Source: Platerodrilus igneus (taxonomy: Eukaryota > Arthropoda > Insecta > Coleoptera > Lycidae). Taken from it: a stretch of 64,000 nucleotides of DNA. Positions 52,842 through 62,401 of the stretch are shown here, piece by piece. The stretch is taken from the NCBI GenBank assembly GCA_036346225.1, contig JARFIW010000453.1, positions 4,092,001-4,156,000 on the forward strand. Direction: 5' to 3'. Below the pieces are notes generated by a model. That model was not told the origin of the DNA. It searched no databases and saw only the letters and a program-made list of their open reading frames with translations. Within the stretch, counting starts at the first letter, position 1. Each line of letters starts with the position of its first letter. Position numbers and translations under genes: made by a program.

Positions 52842-54163
52842 CTGTCATGAAGGGGAGGGCTTATAAAATGTTTAAATAGGGTTTCGAAACAACTTGCTAT
52901 AATGGGGGTATATTTGGGTTTGTTAGGGTATTTTGTTTCAGGTATTTTGGTTTAAAAATTAACAACTATTCCACGTTTATAAATTTATAAAGCTTTTGAA
53001 ACTGCATTGCATTCAACAACGTATACCGGCCATAGACCAGGCTAAGCTAGTTGATAAGTTTGCATTGTATACGTATTTTAATTGTTATGGTTGCACGTAT
53101 ATGAAATTTAATTTGGAGTTAGCGTTTTTAGAACCTTTTGAATGTAAAAACAAATATCAAAATTGTGTGGTATACAGCACGCTTTTAAAACATTTAAGGA
53201 GTTAAAAAATACTCCTAAAAAATTTGTAAATGAAGTTCAGTTTGAATATTTTTGTAACAATTAAAGATTGGTTATGTAAAGACAAGACGTTTACCGAATA
53301 AGACATAAATGTCTGTTACGTACAATTTAAAAGCTGAACCATCAAAGTTTGTTAGCTATTTTCAATATTGTAAAAAGTTCAATATACATAAATCACTGGA
53401 TTATCAAACCATCTAGAAAATGAATGTATCTATAGAAAAGAACTGTATCATTAATCAATTATTAATAATTATAAATTGCATAGTGTGCGTAGAAATAGTT
53501 GTTATGGCAACGGAAACAAAGGAAGACGGATTTTATTTATAAAGGACTTCAAATTTATATTACTGAAAAAATAGACGTGTTTTTGTACTGTTCTGAGTTT
53601 TATTTCATTTAAAAAGTTACGAGTAAATTTTGAAAGTCAAGTTGTACCTGGAGATAGCAAATAGTAGCAGTTTTGTGGCGAATAAAATTAATTAAAAGAG
53701 GGAGTGCTGGTCTGTACCGTTATCGTTTTGAAGAGGAAAGAATAGTGGAATTGGAGTTATCTGAGTATTTGAGGTGCCTGCAGTTGGTCACTTGGCTTCA
53801 GGACGGCTGGAAGGCGGTGCTTGTATCTGGATTCCAGGTATTAGTATTTAATATCTACGCAGTGCTTAAATCAAATTTATAAAAGTGGAACTAGTGTTTG
53901 GGGATACTTTTGGCTTTTAAAATTATTTTGAAAACTCCTTGGATATTTGTTTGGGTGTCTAGTTGAGAGGTGTTTGCCTAGGACGGACCCACCCTAGGTA
54001 GATTCCGCTACGTGTTTGACGGCCCTGTAAAATATTTAAGTGCAGCTGCCGTGTTAAATATTTAAAGATAAATTGTGTGGCATAACTCAACAAGGCTCTA
54101 AAATAAGACAAGGAGTGACAGATAGATATATTACGCCTATCACTAATAAGGTAGGATCACAGT
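52841..54163 (+). repeat. gypsy 5' LTR, 1.32 kb
   Basis: TTTATTTATAAAGG near 53530 could be the promoter TATA box. The exact 3' border is uncertain by about 11 bp because AATATAATATA separates TCACAGT from the TGGCGC primer site. It contains a 69-codon frame at 52996-53205 that is identical in the 3' LTR. Confidence 0.8.
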
Positions 54164-54427
54164 AATATAATATATGGCGCTAGCAACGTGAGGCAGAGTA
54201 GATTTGTTAGTTGTACGTTGCATATATTCTATTTTAAAGTGAAAATTAATATTTGATTGACGTTTCATATATATTTATTTGACAGTAGTAGTTGACAGTT
54301 GTTGAAGGTTTTGAATTTATTGTAGTAGGCAAAGACGTAATTTGGTGTTCATACTTTGGGCAATTTTAGCGGCGGTAAAACACTAGGTGGGGCCCATTAT
54401 CACGAAAAAAATTTTTTATAAGGAATA

Positions 54428-56083
54428 ATGGCGGACGACGATAGACATATAACGCGCTCAGGGAGAGTTTTCGTACGTGACATAGGAATAGGAGATTTTA
54501 GGGTGACAGACACAACACAGGAAACTGACGTACACGTGGAACCTGACATTGCTGTTGTAGATGCCGGACAGACAAGTGCTAGAGAAGAAGACGAACGGAT
54601 AAGTTGCGAGAACATGGACATAATGCGGTTTTTAAAGAGACTGGAAAAATCACAGAATGAGGGAATGTTGAGATTAGAGAAGTCACAGAACGAGGGAATG
54701 TTAAGATTAGAAAAATCACAGGACGAGGGGATGAAAAAGTTAGAGGCCGGGATAAAAAGGATAGTGGCTATAGAGAATCGCATGGGAGAACTTACAGCGT
54801 CTATACAGGGGACATATGAAAATTTTAAAAAGGAGATCCAACAAGAACTCGACACGCGAATAAATGTGGTCGAGGGTAATTTTGTAAATGGGATAACATC
54901 AGTACGCGATGACATGGAAGACCTAGACAAACGTCACACAGACAGGTTAAAGATTCTGACAAACAAACACCAGACATTCGCTAGGAACATACAAACACAA
55001 GTTCGGGAAAACGGGGACAACACAACCGAACTTAAGACAAAGATAACAACTCTTGGGACGATGGTTGACGAAATGATATTAGGGGTGGATGGTAATGTGC
55101 AAAATATTAGAAAAAAAGTTGATTATTTGGAAAGAACGCGGGGATTTGATTTGAGTTTTCAAAACAGGATGGGAAAGGACGCTTGGCCGAAATTTGAAGG
55201 GAGAAAAAACGAACAACCCATGGGATTTATTGATAAGCTTGACGATTTTGTACTCGACGAACCCGAGAGAATCAAACTACAAATCGTAAGCGCGGGGTTA
55301 CAAGGAAATGCCGAGAAATGGCATAATATAATCCGGAAACAGTACACTACATACGACGAATTTAGACGCTTATTTATTGAGCAATACTGGGGACACACAC
55401 ACCAGACAAACATACGTACCGACTTAATTACTGGACGATACCAAACACATTTCGGAACACGCGAAGATTACGTTATCGAGAAGTATAATCTCGCGCAACA
55501 CTTAACTCCAAAAATGCGTGAAGAGGACATCGTGCAGTTGTTATCGCGACACATGGAATCGGAAATAACACGCGCAATTGCGGTTCAGAACATAAAGACG
55601 TTGAGGGAATTTCTTGAGATCACTCGAAATTATGACACCGCAAGGGCCAATGAAAAACGTAGCGGGAATTATAATAATTTTGAAGGGCACCGCGCATCAA
55701 GTAAGAACGATTTTTATGGTAGACAAGAACACAGACAAAGAGATGGGTACGATTTTATAAGAAGGAACGGGACATACGACGATTACCGAAATGTAAGACA
55801 AACCACGCATCACACCAACAATTACCACATGCAAGGAAGGGACCGACAAAATAGACAGAATTTCGAGACGCGAGACGACGCGGAGTATAATAGGCACAAA
55901 ACACAACGGAGCAATTACGATGACAGTAGGGACACCGGGGGTGGAGTTTACAGGCAACCGGACACTCCTAGGACTTTCGTCCAAACGATTACGGCGCGCC
56001 AGGACGCAACTGACAGAGATAACGAGACTCAGGTGGCGGAGGTACATGCACCGCCAGGTTTAATAAAAACGCAAATTTTATAA
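54428..56083 (+). CDS. Retrotransposon Gag-like protein, intact
   Basis: 551 codons, the longest intact frame in the window. Residues about 72-105 hold three tandem 11-residue repeats of the form RLEKSQNEGML inside a predicted coiled coil that runs to about residue 235. From about residue 253, WPKFEGRKNEQPMGFIDKLD and WHNIIRKQYTTYDEFRRLF mark a Retrotrans_gag-type capsid domain. The C-terminal 130 residues are Arg/Asn/Asp/Tyr-rich and presumably bind RNA; no CCHC knuckle is visible. Gag would assemble particles around element RNA. The intact state fits the young LTRs. Confidence 0.8.
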   Translation: MADDDRHITRSGRVFVRDIGIGDFRVTDTTQETDVHVEPDIAVVDAGQTSAREEDERISCENMDIMRFLKRLEKSQNEGMLRLEKSQNEGMLRLEKSQDEGMKKLEAGIKRIVAIENRMGELTASIQGTYENFKKEIQQELDTRINVVEGNFVNGITSVRDDMEDLDKRHTDRLKILTNKHQTFARNIQTQVRENGDNTTELKTKITTLGTMVDEMILGVDGNVQNIRKKVDYLERTRGFDLSFQNRMGKDAWPKFEGRKNEQPMGFIDKLDDFVLDEPERIKLQIVSAGLQGNAEKWHNIIRKQYTTYDEFRRLFIEQYWGHTHQTNIRTDLITGRYQTHFGTREDYVIEKYNLAQHLTPKMREEDIVQLLSRHMESEITRAIAVQNIKTLREFLEITRNYDTARANEKRSGNYNNFEGHRASSKNDFYGRQEHRQRDGYDFIRRNGTYDDYRNVRQTTHHTNNYHMQGRDRQNRQNFETRDDAEYNRHKTQRSNYDDSRDTGGGVYRQPDTPRTFVQTITARQDATDRDNETQVAEVHAPPGLIKTQIL

Positions 56084-56940
56084 ATGTTGATAGTAACTTA
56101 GATATTAGTGTAGTTAGTTCTGTAAATAATTTATTGTTTTCTGAATATTTAAATAATAAGAAGTTGCCGGTTGTTAAAATATGGTTAAATGGGGTTACAT
56201 ACTGGGGTTTTAGTGATGCGGGATTACAATGTTCTTTGATCAAGGAAGATATAGTTTTAAAACATATGGAAGTATTAAAAGATCGAATTTGTAAAATAAA
56301 AGGAGTTAATTTATGGTTCGCAATGAACAAGCGGTTATCGACAGCGAAAAGGATGCTGTGTAGCTGTGTATACCAATTACGATCAATGGAAAGGATTTAG
56401 GCAACGTGGAGTTTTTGACTGCAAAAGAGCTGTATTTGAATTGTATTTTAGGAATTGATTTGTACAGAAATGTGGGGTTGCTTTAGATGGACGAGATTGT
56501 ACGATACAGATGTTAGATTCAAAGAGAATTTGGGTGGAACCTAATGGTAGTTTGGAAAAGGGATATAAGAATAATAGCGAGAAAAATGGCAAACGTATGA
56601 TAATGATAAAGGGAGTTTAGATTTTGCATTGGTTATTGGAGATAGACAGGATGATAGTAAGAATGGATTTACGGACAGTATTAGATTAGGAATGGTTAAT
56701 CAGGACAGACAGCAGGGTTTAAGTGATGAGAATTTATTGGATAGTAGTTTGAAAAACGGAATGGAAATAATTTTGACAGAAATGAGATAGGGATGAATTA
56801 TAGGATTTATGACGGCAACGGTAGGGTTAAAGTAAAAAGAGCAATTGATAAAAACGAAGGCATAAAAGTATGCAATTTATTTGAAAAGGTTTTCGGTAAC
56901 GAATAGATAGGATTAGTTGGGAATTAAACGGGGGAACCGT
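56084..56940 (+). pseudogene. Retropepsin-like protease relic
   Basis: KLPVVKIWLNGVTYWGFSDA continues into GLQCSLI, aligning with the retropepsin active-site strand (ALxDTGAxxSLI); the catalytic triplet is DAG rather than DTG or DSG. EFLTAKELYLNCILGIDLYR is the conserved ILGxD strand near the domain end. A frameshift follows at about 56475, and stops appear later. Downstream sequence up to about 56900 is a hydrophilic stretch with no reverse transcriptase motif. Confidence 0.65.
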
Positions 56941-57067
56941 GAATAAAAGTTCATAGTAGAAGTATTGTGATTTTTAAGTAAAATTATATATTTTCCTATT
57001 AAAATACACATTCAACAGTGAAGTCATGCGAATATTAAATTTTATTAAAAATCAGTGGGGCTTATAT

Positions 57068-58388
57068 ACTGTCAAGAAGGGGGAGGGCTTATAAAATGTT
57101 TAAATAGGGTTTCGAAACAACTTGCTATAATGGGGGTATATTTGGGTTTGTTAGGGTATTTTGTTTCAGGTATTTTGGTTTAAAAATTAACAACTATTCC
57201 ACGTTTATAAATTTATAAAGCTTTTGAAACTGCATTGCATTCAACAACGTATACCGGCCATAGACCAGGCTAAGCTAGTTGATAAGTTTGCATTGTATAC
57301 GTATTTTAATTGTTATGGTTGCACGTATATGAAATTTAATTTGGAGTTAGCGTTTTTAGAACCTTTTGAATGTAAAAACAAATATCAAAATTGTGTGGTA
57401 TACAGCACGCTTTTAAAACATTTAAGGAGTTAAAAAATACTCCTAAAAAATTTGTAAATGAAGTTCAGTTTGAATATTTTGTAACAATTAAAGATTGGTT
57501 ATGTAAAGACAAGACGTTTACCGAATAAGACATAAATGTCTGTTACGTACAATTTAAAAGCTGAACCATCAAAGTTTGTTAGCTATTTTCAATATTGTAA
57601 AAAGTTCAATATACATAAATCACTGGATTATCAAACCATCTAGAAAATGAATGTATCTATAGAAAAGAACTGTATCATTAATCAATTATTAATAATTATA
57701 AATTGCATAGTGTGCGTAGAAATAGTTGTTATGGCAACGGAAACAAAGGAAGACGGATTTTATTTATAAAGGACTTCAAATTTATATTACTGAAAAATAG
57801 ACGTGTTTTGTACTGTTCTGAGTTTTATTTCATTTAAAAGTTACGAGTAAATTTTGAAAGTCAAGTTGTACCTGGAGATAGCAAATAGTAGCAGTTTTGT
57901 GGCGAATAAAAATTAATTAAAAGAGGGAGTGCTGGTCTGTACCGTTATCGTTTTGAAGAGGAAAGAATAGTGGAATTGGAGTTATCTGAGTATTTGAAGT
58001 GCCTGCAGTTGGTCACTTGGCTTCAGGACGGCTGGAAGGCGGCGCTTGTATCTGGATTCCAGGTATTAGTATTTAATATCTACGCAGTGCTTAAATCAAA
58101 TTTATAAAAGTGGAACTAGTGTTTGGGGATACTTTTGGCTTTTAAAATTATTTTGAAAACTCCTTGGATATTTGTTTGGGTGTCTAGTTGAGAGGTGTTT
58201 GCCTAGGACGGATCCACCCTAGGTAGATTCCGCTACGTGTTTGACGGCCCTGTAAAATATTTAAGTGCAGCTGCCGTGTTAAATATTTAAAGATAAATTG
58301 TGTGGCATAACTCAACAAGGCTCTAAAATAAGACAAGGAGTGACAGATAGATATATTACGCCTATCACTAATAAGGTAGGATCACAGT
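57068..58388 (+). repeat. gypsy 3' LTR, 1.32 kb
   Basis: Nearly identical to 52841-54163. The preceding CAGTGGGGC is at most a weak polypurine tract. It carries the same 69-codon frame (57224-57433). It ends next to a TA-rich run at about 58398. Confidence 0.85.
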
Positions 58389-58393
58389 AATAT

Positions 58394-58397
<4 letters not shown>

Positions 58398-58426
<29 letters not shown>

Positions 58427-58427
58427 C
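58398..58427. repeat. (TA)n microsatellite
   Basis: About 30 bp of TA between the gypsy 3' LTR and the next LTR-like unit. Confidence 0.9.
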
Positions 58428-58433
58428 TATTAA

Positions 58434-60112
58434 TGTGGTAACACCCCACGTTGGGGCGCCACTAAAAAAGTGCTGTGATACCGATACAGCGATTAGTAAA
58501 ATTTGAACTTGGTTTACTTACCTTCCCTTTTTTTTAACTTTTCTTGGCTAGCTCAACGGAACTAACGGAATTTTCAAAATGAAATAAAATGCAGCAATAT
58601 CAAAAAGCATTTTTACAATATGCAAGCATTTAGAACTTTTACAATATTGTTTCTTTCAAACATAAAATAATTTCTAAGCAGTACTTGATAAAAACATATT
58701 GTTTCTTACCTTATTTTAAATTTACAGAATTAAATTTATTCCTTTGAGGATCGTTTACATGGTTATAAATTATTTCCACACTTGTAAAATGTGTTTTGGC
58801 CAGAAAAATCATTGACATATAATCTATTAAAAGGTCAGAGTATTTCGAACTCTGAACACAAACTCCTCGTAAAGAAATCCTTCACACACACAAAAATTTA
58901 TTAGGACTATCTTAAACTAGATCCAAATTATCTACTATCAGTTAAAAATAAATCTAAAAGTGATACTTGCAGAATCCACAAAAACGCTGCTCTTAATGAT
59001 AAATCTTCTTATTTATAATTGATCTCCAAATCAGCTTGCAAGATTCTCCATAAAAAAATTCTCATTTCAAACAGCAATTACCAAAGTACATTTTTGCTTA
59101 AATCGTCCTTTCGATTATTTTATTAAAATAGCTTTATATTGAGGAATTTTGCCTCTTCATGGTAATTAATAAATTCCATTTTTCTTTATAAGTTACGTTT
59201 AACACATCGCTTCTTTATTCATTACAACCTCGCAACTTGGTTCAATTACAGTATGTTTACTACATACTCAAATACTACAGCAACAGCTTGCGGTTAAAGC
59301 AAAATAATATTTTGTGCTCGCATGAATGAAATCAAATCAATGAATGACCTCCCAAATGACTAAACGCTTTCTTTATATACAAATTTATCTGTTTTCAGAA
59401 GCTTACTCGAATAGAGTAGAACATAATGATGTAAGAGTTCTCTGAAAACCCAATTAACGTCTATAATCGTCAAATTTTATAACCTAATTATCTCCAGTTA
59501 TCCGTGATTTGTGCTATCCGTTCTTGTCCCACATATACTATTATTGCGGCATCGCATACTAATGCAAAGGACAATCGATTATTTATCGGTAATTCCAGGA
59601 ATTTTACGGTTTATTTTCAATGTCCAAGCTGCTTCTAGAAACAAAAATGTTTACTTATTGAGGTATTCGAATTTGACGTATTTTTAAATATCGATGACTC
59701 ATCTTTTTATATTCTAGAGAATTCTCTATTTAGAATAAATTGCAATATCCACGGGGCGATTAATTTCAACTTTAATTGGTTTTTAATTTAAAAGGGGTTC
59801 CGCTTTATAGAAATATTTCCTTTCGTTTTGGTACACAAAATTATTTATTAATTTTGAGGTTTTTAAATACACCTTGATTGTAGTTTCTCAAACTAAATTC
59901 GTAAAGCTGTACTTATGCTATTTACAGTAAATCAAATGCATTTTTATCAAAAATGTATTGATAATTAAAAAAAAATAATGGCTTTGTATTTATCTTAAAA
60001 TGATCGAATTTTACGTTCGCATTTAAATGCGTGTTACGGTAATTTTACAATTAATTATTTTTACAACTTACGTTACTTGCTATTTATTTACAATACACGA
60101 GTAACCTTATCA
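58434..60112 (-). repeat. LTR-like unit 1, minus orientation
   Basis: It lies between two TA microsatellites. The left edge reads TGTGGTAAC and the right edge ACCTTATCACG. Near the left edge the inverse complement is TGGCGCCCCAACGTGGGGTG, which looks like a gypsy primer-binding site. An alternative LTR edge is TGTGATACCG at about 58474, pairing with CCTTATCACG at the right edge. A minus-strand TATA box GTATATAAAG lies at 59371-59380. No coding sequence. It is a solo LTR or a deleted element. Confidence 0.5.
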
Positions 60113-60113
60113 C

Positions 60114-60114
<1 letters not shown>

Positions 60115-60147
<33 letters not shown>
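60115..60147. repeat. (TA)n microsatellite
   Basis: About 33 bp of TA separating LTR-like units 1 and 2. Confidence 0.95.
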
Positions 60148-60153
<6 letters not shown>

Positions 60154-62330
60154 GGAAGTCGGGAATTGAGCCCCAGCGTTGGGCTCCATAAAAATGCCGT
60201 GGTTAAACCTCTAAACTCGATTCTTGCCCCACGAATTGGGCCCCATAAAAATTGCAGTGAAGTCTCTAAATAAATTATGCCCCACGCTTGGGCCAACATA
60301 AACTTGCTGTGGTTACTCTAAAGATATTGGGATCGCCTTCGAGTCCCAGCGTTGTTGGGCCGTCATAAAATTTTTCTGAAAAAAAAATTATAAAAATCTT
60401 CCACTACCTCTGGAACGCCTCCTTATTTCTGCACACCCCGGCTAGCAGTCAAATAAAATTACCACTCAAATAATGCAACGCGACATACCTTTTTATTCAT
60501 ACATATTAAAAAGTTTCCATTATCAAGAAAATATTTACGCATTCGTATATACAGCTTCATAAAATGTTACAATCTCAATCCTTAAACCTTTTAAAATTTC
60601 ATGATTTCTATTTATTTCAACAGTTTTATTTTATACGAGTAGATGGGCCCGTCGTGAAACCCTAAATTGACTTTTATTCTGGTCTATGGTGAGCTCAGTA
60701 TAAACCCAGTAACTACATGCCTAAATACATCGCATCTTTGTTTAAAACAAACTTAAAGACTCATTTAATCCTTACATCAAAATTTTTATGTCATTTATTA
60801 ACACGGTTAAATAATAAATACCAATTGTCCTTTACATATACCCCTTCAAATGCGTTTTTATGGTCATAAAATACATCCCCAATATGTCAAATCACTCAAG
60901 CACAAAATACCAGCACAAAATGTTCAAGCAAAAGCAAGAGAAATTAATTCCGTTACCTGGAGTAAGCTTTTTCCATCATCACCTCTGAAGATGTGTTCCG
61001 AAACCTCGTCGCTGCATCCATACACTTTGCTGTTATACGTAGACCAAACTCATTTCCACTCGCTATCCAAATCTCTGCAGCCGCCTTCAGTGTTTCTACC
61101 CCGATAATTGTCTCGACCAAGCTTAATCTTCCGTAATTACTAAACCTCAAGCATTCGCGTTTCAAACACTTCTCATCTCGCTTACCCTAGTACCATCCTT
61201 ACATTAGTTTGTTGAGTGTAGTGACAGCACCGTCTAATAACTAGCACCCACTTGTGCAATTCGCACGTTTAATAAACTATCGACGTACTGTACTAACACC
61301 GCTTTATACACTTTTAAGTTAGATGTTGCATTACAAGCTAAGCCAAGTCAAACAGATACGCGACGTAAGAGAGATTAAGAGCGTAAGAGAGCTTTACCGC
61401 GTCTCCTAGTGTATTTATATTCTTCAATACACCCCTCTTTGTGCCCTATTTCAGTAGAAAAGCTCATTTAATCATAACTGATTCTAAAAATTTTGCACGT
61501 AACGAACTTGTACAACCGAAAATTCTCATTCCACCGTGCTTTTAGCCTGAAAACTGCTCAACAACATATAACCGTCGCGAGCTTCTTGAAAATTTCTAGC
61601 ATTCGACCAATCATACTCCTTTCCCCCATTTGCATGTCCAGCCTTTAGCTAACTTCCCTCGTTTAACCCATATTTGATTTTTTTTTAAAATCCCACTCAA
61701 GCAACAGAAAATCGATTTTGTGGTTGACCTCCAAACCTACCGCGTACTTTAAGCGAGTGTTTTAACCAACGTTTATTATACGTGCTCTCTGTCTGATTTA
61801 CACTACGAATATTCCGTTTCACTTTGCCTTCAAACCATCTGTTGTTTTAGTAGCTTTTGCATCGAAAATTCTACAGAATTCTGTTCCAACGTTCATTTAA
61901 GGTTCCTTGAACTTGTTATTTTACTGTCAGGTTTTTCTATGTAGCCACTGTCCGTTTGAAATCGTATTTCCAAGTTTTAGAGTTTCTTAGGATTTGTATT
62001 TAACGACCGTTTAGTTTAGTTAAATAGAAAATATGCGTTTATATTATTGATTTTATACCCAAAAGCTCTGTTTATTATCCGATGCGCATGATTAAAATAT
62101 TCAAGCTAATTATACGTATCCTTGAGTTTTCACGTACTCCAAAGCATCTACACGTTATGCAACTTTAACATTCCGATTTAGAAATACAAAAATATGCCAT
62201 TATCGGTCCGTTTTCAATGTCAAAACTAATTAATTTGGCGCGTAAATAAATTGTTCCTATTTCCTATATACCCAATCGTTACAATTTATTTTCTTGACCT
62301 ATTTATCCGTCTTAACCTATAATTTCCACG

Positions 62331-62333
<3 letters not shown>
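60148..62333 (-). repeat. LTR-like unit 2, minus orientation, 2.19 kb
   Basis: Ends TGTTGTGGAA (60148-60157) and TTCCACGACA (62324-62333) are inverted repeats with one mismatch, in the TG...CA form of an LTR, and TA tracts lie directly outside. A minus-strand TATA box ATATAAATAC is at 61411-61420. In the inverse complement a CGATTTTCTGTTGCTTGAGT stretch and a GATTGGTCGA box resemble the block at 38600-38730. There is no coding frame. It is most easily explained as a solo LTR inserted in a TA microsatellite. Confidence 0.6.
60160..60375 (-). repeat. Tandem primer-site-like motifs, four degenerate units
   Basis: In the inverse complement, four units of about 50-65 bp each contain TTTTTATG or TTTTATG followed by GGGCCCAA, CGTGGGGC-type text: TATGGAGCCCAACGCTGGGG, TATGGGGCCCAATTCGTGGG, TATGTTGGCCCAAGCGTGGG and TATGACGGCCCAACAACGCT. 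The same core occurs once in unit 1 (58445-58465) and weakly in unit 3. Confidence 0.7.
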
Positions 62334-62391
<58 letters not shown>

Positions 62392-62400
62392 TATATATTA
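62334..62400. repeat. (TA)n microsatellite
   Basis: About 65 bp of TA with one GT interruption. Confidence 0.95.
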
Positions 62401-62401
62401 T

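Larger units (their letters stand above)
52841..58388 (+). mobile_element. Ty3/gypsy-type element, Gag and protease only
   Basis: Direct repeats of about 1.32 kb at both ends begin ACTGTCA and end TCACAGT, an imperfect inverted terminus. TGGCGCTAGCAACGTGAG at 54175 is in primer-binding-site position. Inside are an intact Gag frame and a broken protease; reverse transcriptase, RNase H and integrase are absent (internal region about 2.9 kb). TA-rich repeats lie on both sides. The LTRs differ by only about four substitutions plus several homopolymer-length differences, so the insertion is recent and must have been mobilised by a relative. Confidence 0.85.

Noticed and set aside
54400..54930. 176-codon minus-strand Ser/Phe-rich frame
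   Set aside because: Antisense to the intact Gag frame; the apparent repeats mirror the tandem Gag repeats.
60116..60299. 71-codon minus-strand frame containing LWGP repeats
   Set aside because: It is the translation of the tandem primer-site-like motifs and the TA tract, not a protein gene.
60850..61165. 85-codon plus-strand and 70-codon minus-strand frames
   Set aside because: Overlap each other within an LTR-like unit and show no recognisable domain.
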